A program made the position numbers and the translations under genes. Below the pieces are notes generated by a model that had not been told where the DNA came from, searched no databases, and was given only the letters and a program-made list of their open reading frames with translations. Of a stretch of 12,681 nt of DNA, positions 1 through 6,895 are shown piece after piece (the stretch's first letter is position 1; every line of letters starts with the position of its first letter). This DNA comes from Desulfopila_A sp964446655 (GTDB lineage Bacteria > Desulfobacterota > Desulfobulbia > Desulfobulbales > Desulfocapsaceae): positions 1-12,681 of the forward strand of contig CAYUPL010000085.1 of the NCBI GenBank assembly GCA_964446655.1, in the 5' to 3' direction.

Positions 1-586
1 TCCAGGCTGCTTTTATGAGAACTGGAGTAGCTTTAGTATCGCCAATTTCCCCTAGAGCATACGTGGCCATTTCGCGCCCAAGCCAGTCATGATCTGTTAA
101 GGCTACAAGATCTATCAGAATTTCGGTTGCTCTTGTATCGCCCATATCGCCAAGTGCAGGAATGATATCTGCCCAGGCACCGGTTCTGTTTTCCATATCT
201 TCTTTAAGCAGTGTAATTAATAATGGCACTGTGCTCTTGTCACCCAGCTTACACAACAACTTTGTCCCTTCGTACTTGATTTCAGCATCATTAGATTTGA
301 TCATAGAGGTTGCCTTTTTAAGGTCACATTGGTGCCGGCATGTTTCCATGATAGCCACATAACCAATTGAAACCATATGACTTTTCTTTTTACAATTTTC
401 TAAGCACAGCGCGATAGATTGATCTGGTCTAAATCCTGGAAAGTAATTTTTATCATGCCGCTCATTGTTTTGCTGCTCTTTCGAGGAAAGTTTTTCGTAA
501 TCCTCAACGGTTGCAGTAATTGAATTGGAGTAGAGAAGAAAACAAATTGACGTTAGAAACAACGAGTAAATAATTGGAGGTTTCAT
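1..586 (-). CDS. Exported HEAT-repeat protein, 3' part outside window
   Basis: The frame is open from an ATG at 586 down to base 1 (195 codons) and its C-terminus lies outside the window. The start is preceded on the minus strand by AAGGGGAAAAAGGAA, a good ribosome site. Residues 1-25 form a hydrophobic signal peptide (IIYSLFLTSICFLLYS core), so the product is probably exported to the periplasm or anchored there. Residues about 30-95 contain four Cys (61, 65, 83, 87) in two CxxxC pairs, which could form disulfides. From about residue 100 the protein shows helical HEAT/PBS-lyase-type repeats: K-L-G-D-K-S-T-V-P-L-L, then ALGDMGDTRATEILIDL, then ALGEIGDTKATPVLIKA, spaced about 35 residues apart. 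Such repeats are protein-binding scaffolds. The partner is unknown. No catalytic residues are visible. Confidence is high for the fold and low for the role. Confidence 0.8.
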   Translation of the reverse strand, partial: MKPPIIYSLFLTSICFLLYSNSITATVEDYEKLSSKEQQNNERHDKNYFPGFRPDQSIALCLENCKKKSHMVSIGYVAIMETCRHQCDLKKATSMIKSNDAEIKYEGTKLLCKLGDKSTVPLLITLLKEDMENRTGAWADIIPALGDMGDTRATEILIDLVALTDHDWLGREMATYALGEIGDTKATPVLIKAAW

Positions 587-702
587 TTTTTCCTTTTTCC
601 CCTTTGCTAATCCATCTCTGTTCAATTTTAGCCTGAGAACTCGGAACAATTACCTTGTTAGTTTAACATCTTTTCTGTAAATTCATAAAGTGGTTGGCAA
701 AA

Positions 703-773
703 GCAGGCCATCGTTTCTCCTTTCGCTTTCATTTTTCGCGGAAACAAAAAGAAAGGAGAAGACGATGACCTGC
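703..773. promoter_or_regulatory. Hairpin covering the transposase ribosome site and start codon
   Basis: Bases 703-724 (GCAGGCCATCGTTTCTCC...) and 751-773 are inverted copies, matching at about 20 of 22 positions with one extra base, separated by a 26-nt loop. The right arm contains the GAAAGGAGAA ribosome site and the ATG at 765, so in RNA the stem would hide translation initiation of the IS256 stub. Transcript read in from outside would form the full stem. Seen in the sequence: the inverted repeat. Inference: the regulatory role. Confidence 0.6.
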
Positions 774-980
774 AGTAGTGAATGTACACAATTTGATCTG
801 GCAATGGAACTCTTGATTAAAAATGGATTCGGCGGTATCGCTGAGTCTGTTGGTTTGCTCATGAACACGGCGATGAAGCTGGAAAGATCTCGGCATCTCA
901 ATGCCGGTCCCTATGAAAGGAAAGCTGACAGGATCGGTTATGCCAACGGCTACAAAGCAAAAACGAGGAGCACTCTCTAG
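765..980 (+). pseudogene. IS256-family transposase, N-terminal stub
   Basis: The ORF starts with ATG at 765 behind GAAAGGAGAAGACG and encodes 71 residues before a stop at 978-980. The segment ERSRHLNAGPYERKADR followed by GYANGYKAKTRST is the N-terminal signature of IS256/mutator-type DDE transposases (usual form: ER..HLGA..YER...R.GY.NGYK.KT). Full-length members have about 400 residues, and the frame stops exactly where the GE(I)TF-PQVR segment should follow. The catalytic DDE domain is absent, so this cannot transpose by itself. The right-hand boundary of the element is not recognisable and the next gene starts 20 bases later. The first 25 codons that could be added upstream (from 690) lie inside the hairpin and lack a ribosome site. 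Confidence 0.8.
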
Positions 981-1000
981 GGGAATAGGGGGAAATTTTT

Positions 1001-1378
1001 ATGGCACTTACCCTGAGTCTGAATAAAGCCAATAAATCTAAAAAACGTAGAGGATGCCTGTTGCTGGTGCTCATATTTATTGGGCTTTTTCTATGGTACA
1101 ACTCAGCAATGACAAAATTAGAAAAACAAAATAGGCACCGGGCATATATTGCTGCCCTTCTCAAGGATGGGATTGAGCAATATTACAAAAAACAAGGGCG
1201 TTATCCTGAAGACACAGCTTCTCTTTTGCTACAGCATCAGCAAACGGTTGAGGAGTTTCTTCAGAACAGTATTTTAAATTACGCCACTGATCCGTCTGGT
1301 AAAAAATGGTTTGCTATTACTTGCAGATATGCAGGAATATTTTCCAGTGGGGAGAAAAAGTACAGCATGTCATGGTGA
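1001..1378 (+). CDS. Small membrane-anchored pilin/pseudopilin-like protein
   Basis: 125 residues, with ATG at 1001 behind a G-rich site (AGGGGGAAATTTTT). A basic patch (KSKKRRG, 12-18) precedes one hydrophobic helix (about 19-33), giving an N-in membrane anchor. The exported part has a long amphipathic helix running into KDGIEQYYKKQGRYPED (55-71), which resembles the region after the N-terminal helix in GspG-like pseudopilins (A.E.YY...G.YP). It then ends in a short beta-rich tail with two aromatic strands. The prepilin peptidase site (G|FTLxE) is not present: after RRG comes CLLLV with no Glu at +5. It may therefore be an uncleaved anchored relative. No secretion-system genes are nearby. 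The C-terminal 23 codons overlap the hicB remnant in another frame. It is AT-rich compared with the helicase downstream. Confidence 0.55.
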   Translation: MALTLSLNKANKSKKRRGCLLLVLIFIGLFLWYNSAMTKLEKQNRHRAYIAALLKDGIEQYYKKQGRYPEDTASLLLQHQQTVEEFLQNSILNYATDPSGKKWFAITCRYAGIFSSGEKKYSMSW

Positions 1379-1655
1379 TAATGAAGAAGATGTATATCGA
1401 CAATTGTGCCGGATATTAGATGAATGGATTGAAATATACTCTGATGACAATATGCTATTACCTTCAGGAATTGCCGACAAAAAATTTTCAGGCAAATTTC
1501 AATTGAGAGTTGATAGTGATTTGCATAAAGCCCTCGTCATAAAAGCGATGCAATCAAATGAAAGTTTAAACAGTTTTTGTGGAAAAGCATTAAGGAAGAC
1601 TATATTGCAAACAGGACATTTGAAGGCGAACAACAGTATGAACTCGGACTGCTAA
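1311..1655 (+). pseudogene. HicB-family antitoxin remnant lacking its N-terminus
   Basis: This open frame encodes a HicB-like sequence: ACHGDNEEDVYRQL (19-32) matches the 'A.GDT.EEA...' helix of the HicB partial RNase-H fold, followed by a DEWIE helix. Residues 58-96 (KKFSGKFQLRVDSDLHKAL, then SLNSFCGKALRKT) match the C-terminal Arc/MetJ-like ribbon-helix-helix segment that binds operator DNA. The first two beta strands of the family (about 20-25 residues) are missing, and only a TTG at 1311 without a ribosome site could start it. The frame overlaps the preceding gene by 68 bases. No HicA toxin is visible on either side. I read this as a remnant fused by deletion behind the pilin-like gene. 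An expressed, diverged antitoxin is possible but less likely. Confidence 0.55.
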
Positions 1656-1732
1656 AAGCAGCGCAGATTCGCTTTTCTTTTCCGCCGGCACAGGCCTCCG
1701 GTAAGGACGTCCTCTCTGTGATAGGAGAGTGT

Positions 1733-1760
1733 AATTAGGAATTAAGAATTAGGAATCAAG
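1733..1760. repeat. Two tandem 14-bp units before the helicase gene
   Basis: AATTAGGAATTAAG (1733-1746) is followed directly by AATTAGGAATCAAG (1747-1760), with one difference. The array ends 16 bases before the helicase ATG and just before its AGGAG ribosome site. It is probably a simple slippage repeat, and no function can be read from it. Confidence 0.7.
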
Positions 1761-1776
1761 ATCAACAGGAGCGGTC

Positions 1777-4422
1777 ATGACCCCATTGCGACTCGATGCT
1801 ATTCGTACTATTGCCGACTCACCTCTTATTTTCCAACGCGGTGAATTTCTCCAGCGTAACGGTGCCTTTCGTTGTGTAGTACAACAACCTGACGAATTTC
1901 TATATATTTATGAGGTGGACGGCAATTATGGCACGTATCGGACCGAAGTCAAGACAAACGACCCTGGTCACAGCCGCTGCGACTGCCCGTATCCCGGGCG
2001 CGGATGCAAGCATGTGGTTGCAATCCTGCTGGATCTGCTTGACCGCCAGGACGATACGACAGACGCGTTGCCCGAACAGGCTTACCTCACCGCCGAAGAA
2101 ATCAGACAGCAGGCCCTCGAGGATCGTCAGAAACGCAGCAGGCAGGAGAGATTTGTGGTTACCCAGGGTGATATGTACAAGGGTGATCATCTCATAACCA
2201 CCACCAGAGGAAGACAGTACCAGCTCACTCTGCATGATCCGCGCACCGGAAGCGGTCATTGTTCCTGTCCCGATTTTCATTACAACAAACTCTCAACCTG
2301 CAAGCATCTGATCTTTCTTCGCGATCATTTCAAGGAGCAGGACGGATTTTCCAACCGTATCGCGCAGGAGACCTTTCCCTATATAGACATCTTCTGGGAC
2401 AGTGGTGCTAAAACGTTCCGCCTGTTTCATGAACAGAACAAAAAGAGGCTTGATCCGGAATTGGCGGCCATCCTGGAGCAGATGTTTGATGAAGACATGC
2501 TTTTCCGTCCACGAGAGTTGACCGCTTTTCTCCAGTATCTCCAGCCTCTTGAGCAGTACCGTCAGCTACGGATCCAAGAGCCGGTAATGCAAAGGCTGGC
2601 CGAAGTCTGCCTGGAAGAAGAGCTTGCGAAAGCGGCGACGAGCCCCTTGCCCGACCTTGATCGGTATCTGAAAGTGAAGCCCTATGCCTACCAGCGGGAG
2701 GGCATTGCTTTCGGCCTCTACAAAAAAGCGGTCCTGCTCGGCGATGAAATGGGCCTTGGCAAGACCCTGCAGGCAATCGGTCTCGCCGTCTTGAAAAAAG
2801 AGATTTTCGGTTTTTCTAAAGTACTGGTCGTCACTCTCAGCTCTCTGAAAAAACAGTGGCAGCGGGAGATTGAGCACTGCTCCGGGGAACAGGCCTGCAT
2901 CATTGCCGGTCCGGCGCGGCAGCGCCGGGAGCAGTACCGGACTGACAATGGGCTCTTTAAAATCACCAATTACGAGGCTGTGCTTCGTGACGTTACCATC
3001 ATCGGCCGATTTCAGCCTGATCTGATCATCCTCGATGAAGCGCAGCGGATCAAGAATTTCGAAACCAAAACCGCCGAGGCGGTCAAGAGTCTGCCCCGAC
3101 AGCATGCCCTTATCCTGACCGGCACCCCTCTGGAAAACAAACTGGAAGATGTCTATTCGCTGGCACAGTTCCTCGATCCCGATCTGCTCAGCCCGTTGTG
3201 GCAATTTGCCGCGGACCACTTTCTTCTCAACCGCCATAAAAAAGGTGATATTCAAGGCTATATCAACCTCGGCCGCCTGCATGAAAAGCTCAAGCCCATC
3301 GTTATCCGTCGGCGCAAGGAGGAGGTGCTGGACGAGTTGCCGGAAGTGATCGTTAATGACTACTTTGTGTCGCTCTATAAGGAGCAGGAAGAGATCCATG
3401 CCGGATATTCGCAATCGCTTCTCCCACTGCTGAACAAAAAGTTCCTGACTCCGATCGATCTGCGCCGGATCCAGCTCCTGCTTCTGAAAATGCGCCAGGT
3501 CTGCAACTCGACCTATCTGATAGACAGGACCACCAATATTTCTCCGAAAATGATGGAACTGGCCACCATTCTCGAAGAGCTGGTCATATCCAATGGCCGC
3601 AAGGTGGTGATCTTCAGCGAATGGACCACCATGACACTTCTTATCGGAAAACATCTCTCCAGGTCGGGAATACCCTTTGTCGAGCTTTCCGGCAAGATTC
3701 CGGTGGCCAGACGGCAGAACCTCATCGACGAGTTTAACCACAACCCCGAGTGCAAGGTTTTTCTCTCCACCGACGCCGGGGGAACAGGGCTTAATCTCCA
3801 GGCAGCCGACTGTGTCGTCAATTTCGAGTTGCCCTGGAACCCGGCCAAGGTCAACCAGCGTATCGGTCGAGTCAACCGTATCGGTCAACAGAGCAAATGC
3901 ATCAATGTCATCAACCTGATTGCACGAAACAGTATCGAAGAGCGGATCATGGCCGGTATCAGGCTGAAGGAAGATCTCTTCAGCGGGGTCTTTGACGGCG
4001 GCAGCGACGAGGTGATGTTGTCCCGGGAAAAACGTCAGGAAATGGTGCATCTGTTGCGGCAAATGACCAATGAAGAAAATATCGAACCGCTGCCGGAATC
4101 CTATCCTGCCGAGGAACTCGCCGAGGATACCCCGCATTTCCTTAATCCCGAGGTGTTCACCAGGGAAAAAGACTTTGTCGGCGAAGAAGTGGACATCATA
4201 GGATACGAGGCGTCACCGCCTGAGGATACCGAATCTACTCCGGCCTCCCAGTCCACCGAAAAAATGGAAGAGGTTTTAAACAGAGGTATGGGCTTTCTCA
4301 GCGGCCTTCTGGAAATGGCAACCGGCACAGGGATCACAATCACCGCGGCCGAGCAGAAGATGGTTTCCATCGATAAGGAAACCGGAGAGGTGACCCTGAA
4401 GTTCAAGTTGCCGGGCTTTTAA
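1777..4422 (+). CDS. SNF2-family DNA-dependent ATPase with two SWIM zinc fingers
   Basis: 881 residues, with ATG at 1777 behind ACAGGAGCGGTC. Two N-terminal SWIM fingers are visible: C68-x-C70...C77-x-H79 and C162-x-C164...C175-x-H177. Each fits the CxC-xn-CxH rule and should bind zinc and DNA or protein. The SF2 core follows: Walker A GDEMGLGKT (322-330, Lys329), Walker B DEAQ (420-423), motif III TGTP (448-451), then the second RecA lobe with STDAGGTGLNL (664-674) and the arginine-finger motif QRIGRVNRIGQ (694-704). These are the hallmarks of bacterial SNF2/RapA-like translocases that remodel protein-DNA complexes and do not unwind duplex. The last 130 residues are acidic and not recognised. 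All motifs are intact, so it is presumably active. It stands alone with no evident operon partner. Its higher GC content differs from the AT-rich DNA upstream. Confidence 0.95.
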   Translation: MTPLRLDAIRTIADSPLIFQRGEFLQRNGAFRCVVQQPDEFLYIYEVDGNYGTYRTEVKTNDPGHSRCDCPYPGRGCKHVVAILLDLLDRQDDTTDALPEQAYLTAEEIRQQALEDRQKRSRQERFVVTQGDMYKGDHLITTTRGRQYQLTLHDPRTGSGHCSCPDFHYNKLSTCKHLIFLRDHFKEQDGFSNRIAQETFPYIDIFWDSGAKTFRLFHEQNKKRLDPELAAILEQMFDEDMLFRPRELTAFLQYLQPLEQYRQLRIQEPVMQRLAEVCLEEELAKAATSPLPDLDRYLKVKPYAYQREGIAFGLYKKAVLLGDEMGLGKTLQAIGLAVLKKEIFGFSKVLVVTLSSLKKQWQREIEHCSGEQACIIAGPARQRREQYRTDNGLFKITNYEAVLRDVTIIGRFQPDLIILDEAQRIKNFETKTAEAVKSLPRQHALILTGTPLENKLEDVYSLAQFLDPDLLSPLWQFAADHFLLNRHKKGDIQGYINLGRLHEKLKPIVIRRRKEEVLDELPEVIVNDYFVSLYKEQEEIHAGYSQSLLPLLNKKFLTPIDLRRIQLLLLKMRQVCNSTYLIDRTTNISPKMMELATILEELVISNGRKVVIFSEWTTMTLLIGKHLSRSGIPFVELSGKIPVARRQNLIDEFNHNPECKVFLSTDAGGTGLNLQAADCVVNFELPWNPAKVNQRIGRVNRIGQQSKCINVINLIARNSIEERIMAGIRLKEDLFSGVFDGGSDEVMLSREKRQEMVHLLRQMTNEENIEPLPESYPAEELAEDTPHFLNPEVFTREKDFVGEEVDIIGYEASPPEDTESTPASQSTEKMEEVLNRGMGFLSGLLEMATGTGITITAAEQKMVSIDKETGEVTLKFKLPGF

Positions 4423-4447
4423 TGCCCTGTAAAAAGCATCATTCCGC

Positions 4448-4609
4448 ATGTCGATTCTTCTTTCGGGTAACGAGGCGGTAGAAAGCCTCAGTATCGCTGA
4501 TGAAGGCCGCAGGAATCGCAAGCAGGCCGAACTCGAGCTGCAGAATCTTGAAGCTGAACTGCGCAGAACACTTCTCGACGCTGGTGAACGGACGCGGAAA
4601 TTGCCGTGA
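4448..4609 (+). CDS. Possible 53-residue coiled-coil peptide
   Basis: An ATG at 4448 opens a 53-codon frame 25 bases after the helicase stop. Its middle (NRKQAELELQNLEAELRRTL) has strong heptad character and would form a charged helix. There is no clear ribosome site upstream and no recognisable family. It might be translated by read-in from the helicase mRNA, be a remnant of a longer coiled-coil gene, or be chance. Confidence 0.25.
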   Translation: MSILLSGNEAVESLSIADEGRRNRKQAELELQNLEAELRRTLLDAGERTRKLP

Positions 4610-4634
4610 TTTAAGGTGTGCATACGGCTCAAGT

Positions 4635-4973
4635 TCAGATTTGTTTCTGTATTCTGTCTTGTTTTTCGAGACTCTGTCCGGTCAGCCTGGAAACAGCTTT
4701 CTGCTGGTTTGACGGCAGGCCCGAATAGAACCTGCGCAGCACAAAATGGTCTTGCTGTATCAGGCGCTGCAGAAACGGCAGGCGTCTTTTTTCAATAGCC
4801 TTGAGGAGTTGATCATGTCCCAGACCGTCAATCTGGATCATTAAAATGCCTGGCGCCTGGATGTCGTAATCGGCTGCCGGCTGTTCAGGTTCCTGGAGGC
4901 GTCGGGCAACCCACTCACTCCGGCTGAACCTGCGGCGAAAACCCTGTACTCTTCTTCCCAGTCGACTGAACAA
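4635..4973 (-). pseudogene. Alkaline-phosphatase-superfamily protein, truncated
   Basis: I place the start at TTG 4973, behind GAGGAAAGA. A GTG at 5015 is open in the same frame but has no ribosome site. After a basic N-terminus (FSRLGRRVQGFRRRFSR) comes PGILMIQIDGLGHDQLLKAI then RLPFLQRLI and FYSGLPSN. This is the start of a family of alkaline-phosphatase/phosphodiesterase-superfamily proteins, whose Asp in QIDG binds metal. In relatives, SGLPS(N/T) is followed by Thr-Pro, with Thr as nucleophile. Here the sequence changes to QQKAVSRLTG and stops about 25 residues later. The product is therefore about 110 residues instead of several hundred and lacks the nucleophile and most metal ligands. 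I call it a pseudogene cut by deletion or frameshift. Confidence 0.6.
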
Positions 4974-5175
4974 ATCTTTCCTCTTTGCAGTCCCTGTCGC
5001 AGCTGCCGGTGACACCGCGACGGAGGACGACTACGTATTTTCCGGAGGTGCGGCAAGTAATTCCTCTCCGCGATATATTTTTCGGCAACAGTCTGCTTTC
5101 TCTATTTTGTTAAAATCTGCATCGATGATCGAGGGAAGCAGGATCATGGCGAAACCAGGGAAAAGAGGGCGAACA

Positions 5176-5595
5176 TCAGGGGAAATAAATTTTAATCGTT
5201 TCCCTTCCGTCCTTTTTGCTCGATTGTATCTTCAGCTCCAGATCATTGTTCCTGAATCCAAGAGCCAGAGAAATCTTTTCCTTATCTTTTTCCATATGAG
5301 CAATTTCCCGCATTTTCTCGACGATTTTGCGGCCGATTTCGGTGCCGGGGCTGGGCAGTTCCGTTTTCCTGTATGTGGCCGTCACTTCGACTTTGCCATC
5401 CTCATCCGTTGTCAATGCTATCTTTTCGGCATTATCATTGATTCCATGCAGGACAGCCAGGGCGATCCATTTCAGAGCCGCTTCTTCTACTTCTGGTGAT
5501 TTTTTTACATCGGACATCTCCTTAAGGGGGTCGGTCGTAGCAAAACAATCGCAGAGTTCCTGTACTTTCAAGTGAAGATTCGAAGCGTCTTTCAT
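5176..5595 (-). CDS. Conserved hypothetical cytoplasmic protein (139 aa)
   Basis: The ATG at 5595 follows GGAAAGGAGAATCACT, an excellent ribosome site. An in-frame upstream extension to 5760 has no such site and an unlikely composition. The protein opens with an acidic helical region containing QELCDCFATTDPLKEMSD and EEAALKWIALAVLHGIND, then a strand-rich half (KVEVTATYRKTELPSPG, EIGRKIVEKMREIAH) and ends in short alternating strands (ISLALGFRNNDLELKIQ, TIKIYFP). There is no signal peptide or membrane segment. I recall similar short hypothetical proteins from deltaproteobacteria but know no function. Codon use looks normal and the frame is clean, so it is very likely expressed. It is not linked to its neighbours by overlap. 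Confidence 0.75.
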   Translation of the reverse strand: MKDASNLHLKVQELCDCFATTDPLKEMSDVKKSPEVEEAALKWIALAVLHGINDNAEKIALTTDEDGKVEVTATYRKTELPSPGTEIGRKIVEKMREIAHMEKDKEKISLALGFRNNDLELKIQSSKKDGRETIKIYFP

Positions 5596-5794
5596 AGTGA
5601 TTCTCCTTTCCTGATTGGGTTTATGTGTGAAACAGTGCAACAGCATAGCAGGATCAAGGCTGCGTGTGGCATCAGCCGGTTTTGTTGATGTCCGGCAGAT
5701 CTGAAACAAAGCCGCAAAATCGCCAATGAGGCAAACAATAAACACATTTACCCCTGGCACAACAGGGTATTGGCCGGCGGATGCCCGGACATCG

Positions 5795-5866
5795 GTCGCG
5801 TGACTGGTTATTCACTCACTATTCATCAAGATGGCGCCATTCGGCCCCTCTAACCAGTTGCCCGAC
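5795..5866. repeat. Imperfect inverted repeat with an internal palindrome
   Basis: The 353 bases between the genes ending at 5949 and starting at 5595 hold no convincing gene. Within them, 5795-5810 (GTCGCGTGACTGGTTA) and 5851-5866 are inverted copies, matching at 13 of 16 positions with 8 consecutive (ACTGGTTA/TAACCAGT). The 40-base spacer contains a perfect 10-bp palindrome ATGGCGCCAT at 5831-5840. It could be a cruciform or hairpin RNA, or a binding region. No family was recognised. Confidence 0.5.
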
Positions 5867-5948
5867 TCCGGCCGGGAGACGGATCCAAAATGTTGTTTAA
5901 GATGCGGTGGTGCTTTACCGTGGAATGTTGGACATTGCACAGTCGGTG

Positions 5949-6152
5949 TTATCGTGGAGTTTGGTCCGCGCCGCCGGCATCGTGCTCGCACTGGGTGAAA
6001 TCAATTTTCTGTTTACACTGCTTGCAGTGGTGCTCACGATTGAATTCATCGGAAAAAATCTCGATCTTCGCGCCGCAATGATTGCATTTGCATATGAACG
6101 ATTCCAGGTCGCGCGATGCTTCAAAACCGGGACAATGTGTCGGAGTAGTCAT
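5949..6152 (-). CDS. Small zinc-ribbon protein (67 aa)
   Basis: The ATG at 6152 follows AAAAGGGAGAAAAAAA, a clear ribosome site. The open frame extends further upstream, but without a ribosome site and with the composition of non-coding DNA. The protein contains CKCNHCG (21-27) and HCKQCKQ (42-48), two CxxC knuckles 17 residues apart, the layout of a treble-clef or rubredoxin-like zinc ribbon. Between them lies KIEIFSDEFNREH, and IDFTQC follows. Cys7 and Cys55 may add ligands. It is soluble, with no membrane segment. Similar small ribbons are known as hypothetical proteins in sulfate- and metal-reducing bacteria (recollection, not a search). The role is unknown. A probable promoter lies at 6200-6205. 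Confidence 0.75.
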   Translation of the reverse strand: MTTPTHCPGFEASRDLESFICKCNHCGAKIEIFSDEFNREHHCKQCKQKIDFTQCEHDAGGADQTPR

Positions 6153-6199
6153 TTTTTTTCTCCCTTTTCTCTGTTTATGGGTTTCTGTCATCAATTCTA

Positions 6200-6205
6200 A
6201 GTATA
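6200..6205 (-). promoter_or_regulatory. Extended -10 element for the zinc-ribbon gene
   Basis: On the minus strand TGTTATACT reads as an extended -10 (TGn-TATACT) about 48 bases upstream of the ATG at 6152, in very AT-rich DNA. No good -35 stands at 16-18 bases. The nearest TTGTCA is 23 bases away. It is plausible but unproven. Confidence 0.35.
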
Positions 6206-6277
6206 ACATAAAAGTAAAGCAAATATAATGACAATTCCAAAAAGTACTCCCGGCGGGCACAAATCCTGCAAGTTTCC

Positions 6278-6303
6278 ATGCTGCATGATACATGATGCAG
6301 CAT
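6278..6303. repeat. Perfect 9-bp inverted repeat
   Basis: ATGCTGCAT (6278-6286) and ATGCAGCAT (6295-6303) are exact inverted copies around an 8-base loop (GATACATG). The element lies between two divergent units: the zinc-ribbon gene on minus and the P-type ATPase remnant on plus. No T-run follows on either strand, so an operator or a protein-binding site is more likely than a terminator. Confidence 0.5.
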
Positions 6304-6365
6304 ACAGCTCAAAAAAGTGCAGTTGACTCTGAAAAAAAAACATCATCAGCTGGAAGGAAAACGAC

Positions 6366-6673
6366 ATGACGGTTAGTGCAAGACACCAGGACAATGCCTG
6401 GCATGGTCAGACCCGGGAAGAAGTTCTTGAAATACTGCATTCCAGCAGAAACTTTCCGCACGCAACAAAGCGGTATTGATAGCCTGCATTGCCTTGATCA
6501 CCCTGCAGGCGGTTTTCACCTATGCTCCCTTTATGCATTCCATATTTGTTACTACCTCCATTACAGTGGACCTTCTGTTGTATCCCCTGCTTGTCGGAGT
6601 CGGCATTTTTGCGCTTGTCGAACTGGAAAAATGGGTGACGCGACTCCGAAAAACAGGTGCGAGACAGCTTTGA
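6366..6673 (+). pseudogene. P-type cation ATPase with the whole catalytic middle deleted
   Basis: From ATG 6366 (behind GGAAGGAAAACGAC) the first 28 residues include WHGQTREEVLEILHSS, the cation-ATPase N-terminal domain (usual form WH....EEVL..L.S). From about 6455, in a different frame, the sequence reads SARNKAVLIACIALITLQAV, then FTYAPFMHSIF and ALVELEKW, ending at 6673. This is the last two or three membrane helices and tail of the same family (usual form LFTYAP..Q..F...VE..KW). The actuator, phosphorylation (DKTGT) and nucleotide domains and helices M1-M7 are absent, equivalent to roughly 750-800 residues or about 2.3 kb. The junction near 6450-6462 also shifts the frame. It is non-functional and the cation substrate cannot be told. 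Confidence 0.75.
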
Positions 6674-6895
6674 GTTCATGAAGAGCCGTGTGAAGAGTTT
6701 TCCGGGAGGCTGAACCTCACTACACGCAGTAGTCGCGTGCGACAAGGCGTTAGAGATAGTCGATTGGCCTTGGCTGATGCCGCGCCTGTTGCATCACGCT
6801 GCCCTTGCCGATCTGCAATTTCGGGTTATGGTACGATTACACAAGCCGTTGTCGGAACAATACCGGATAGACACCTCAGCAAGATTAAAATACCA

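Noticed and set aside
2566..4137. A 523-codon minus-strand frame inside the helicase gene
   Set aside because: It is the antisense shadow of the GC-rich helicase, whose motifs are unmistakable on the plus strand.
5780..5890. Possible tRNA or structured RNA gene in the gap
   Set aside because: No T-loop GGTTCRANYCC motif, anticodon arm or CCA end is recognisable on either strand. Only the inverted repeat is reported.
6197..6394. A hydrophobic 65-codon minus-strand frame
   Set aside because: It has no ribosome site, and overlaps the promoter region of the zinc-ribbon gene, the 6278-6303 repeat and the P-ATPase start. The hydrophobicity comes from T-rich DNA.
6673..6740. Resemblance of the GAGCCGTGTGAAGAG stretch to a group II intron domain
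   Set aside because: The complementary half that should pair (TTTCACGCACGGTTC-like) and any reverse transcriptase are missing.
6737..6895. Longer start of the flippase gene, adding 53 residues
   Set aside because: The added residues have no signal or membrane character, no ribosome site precedes 6737, and the family begins directly before the first helix.
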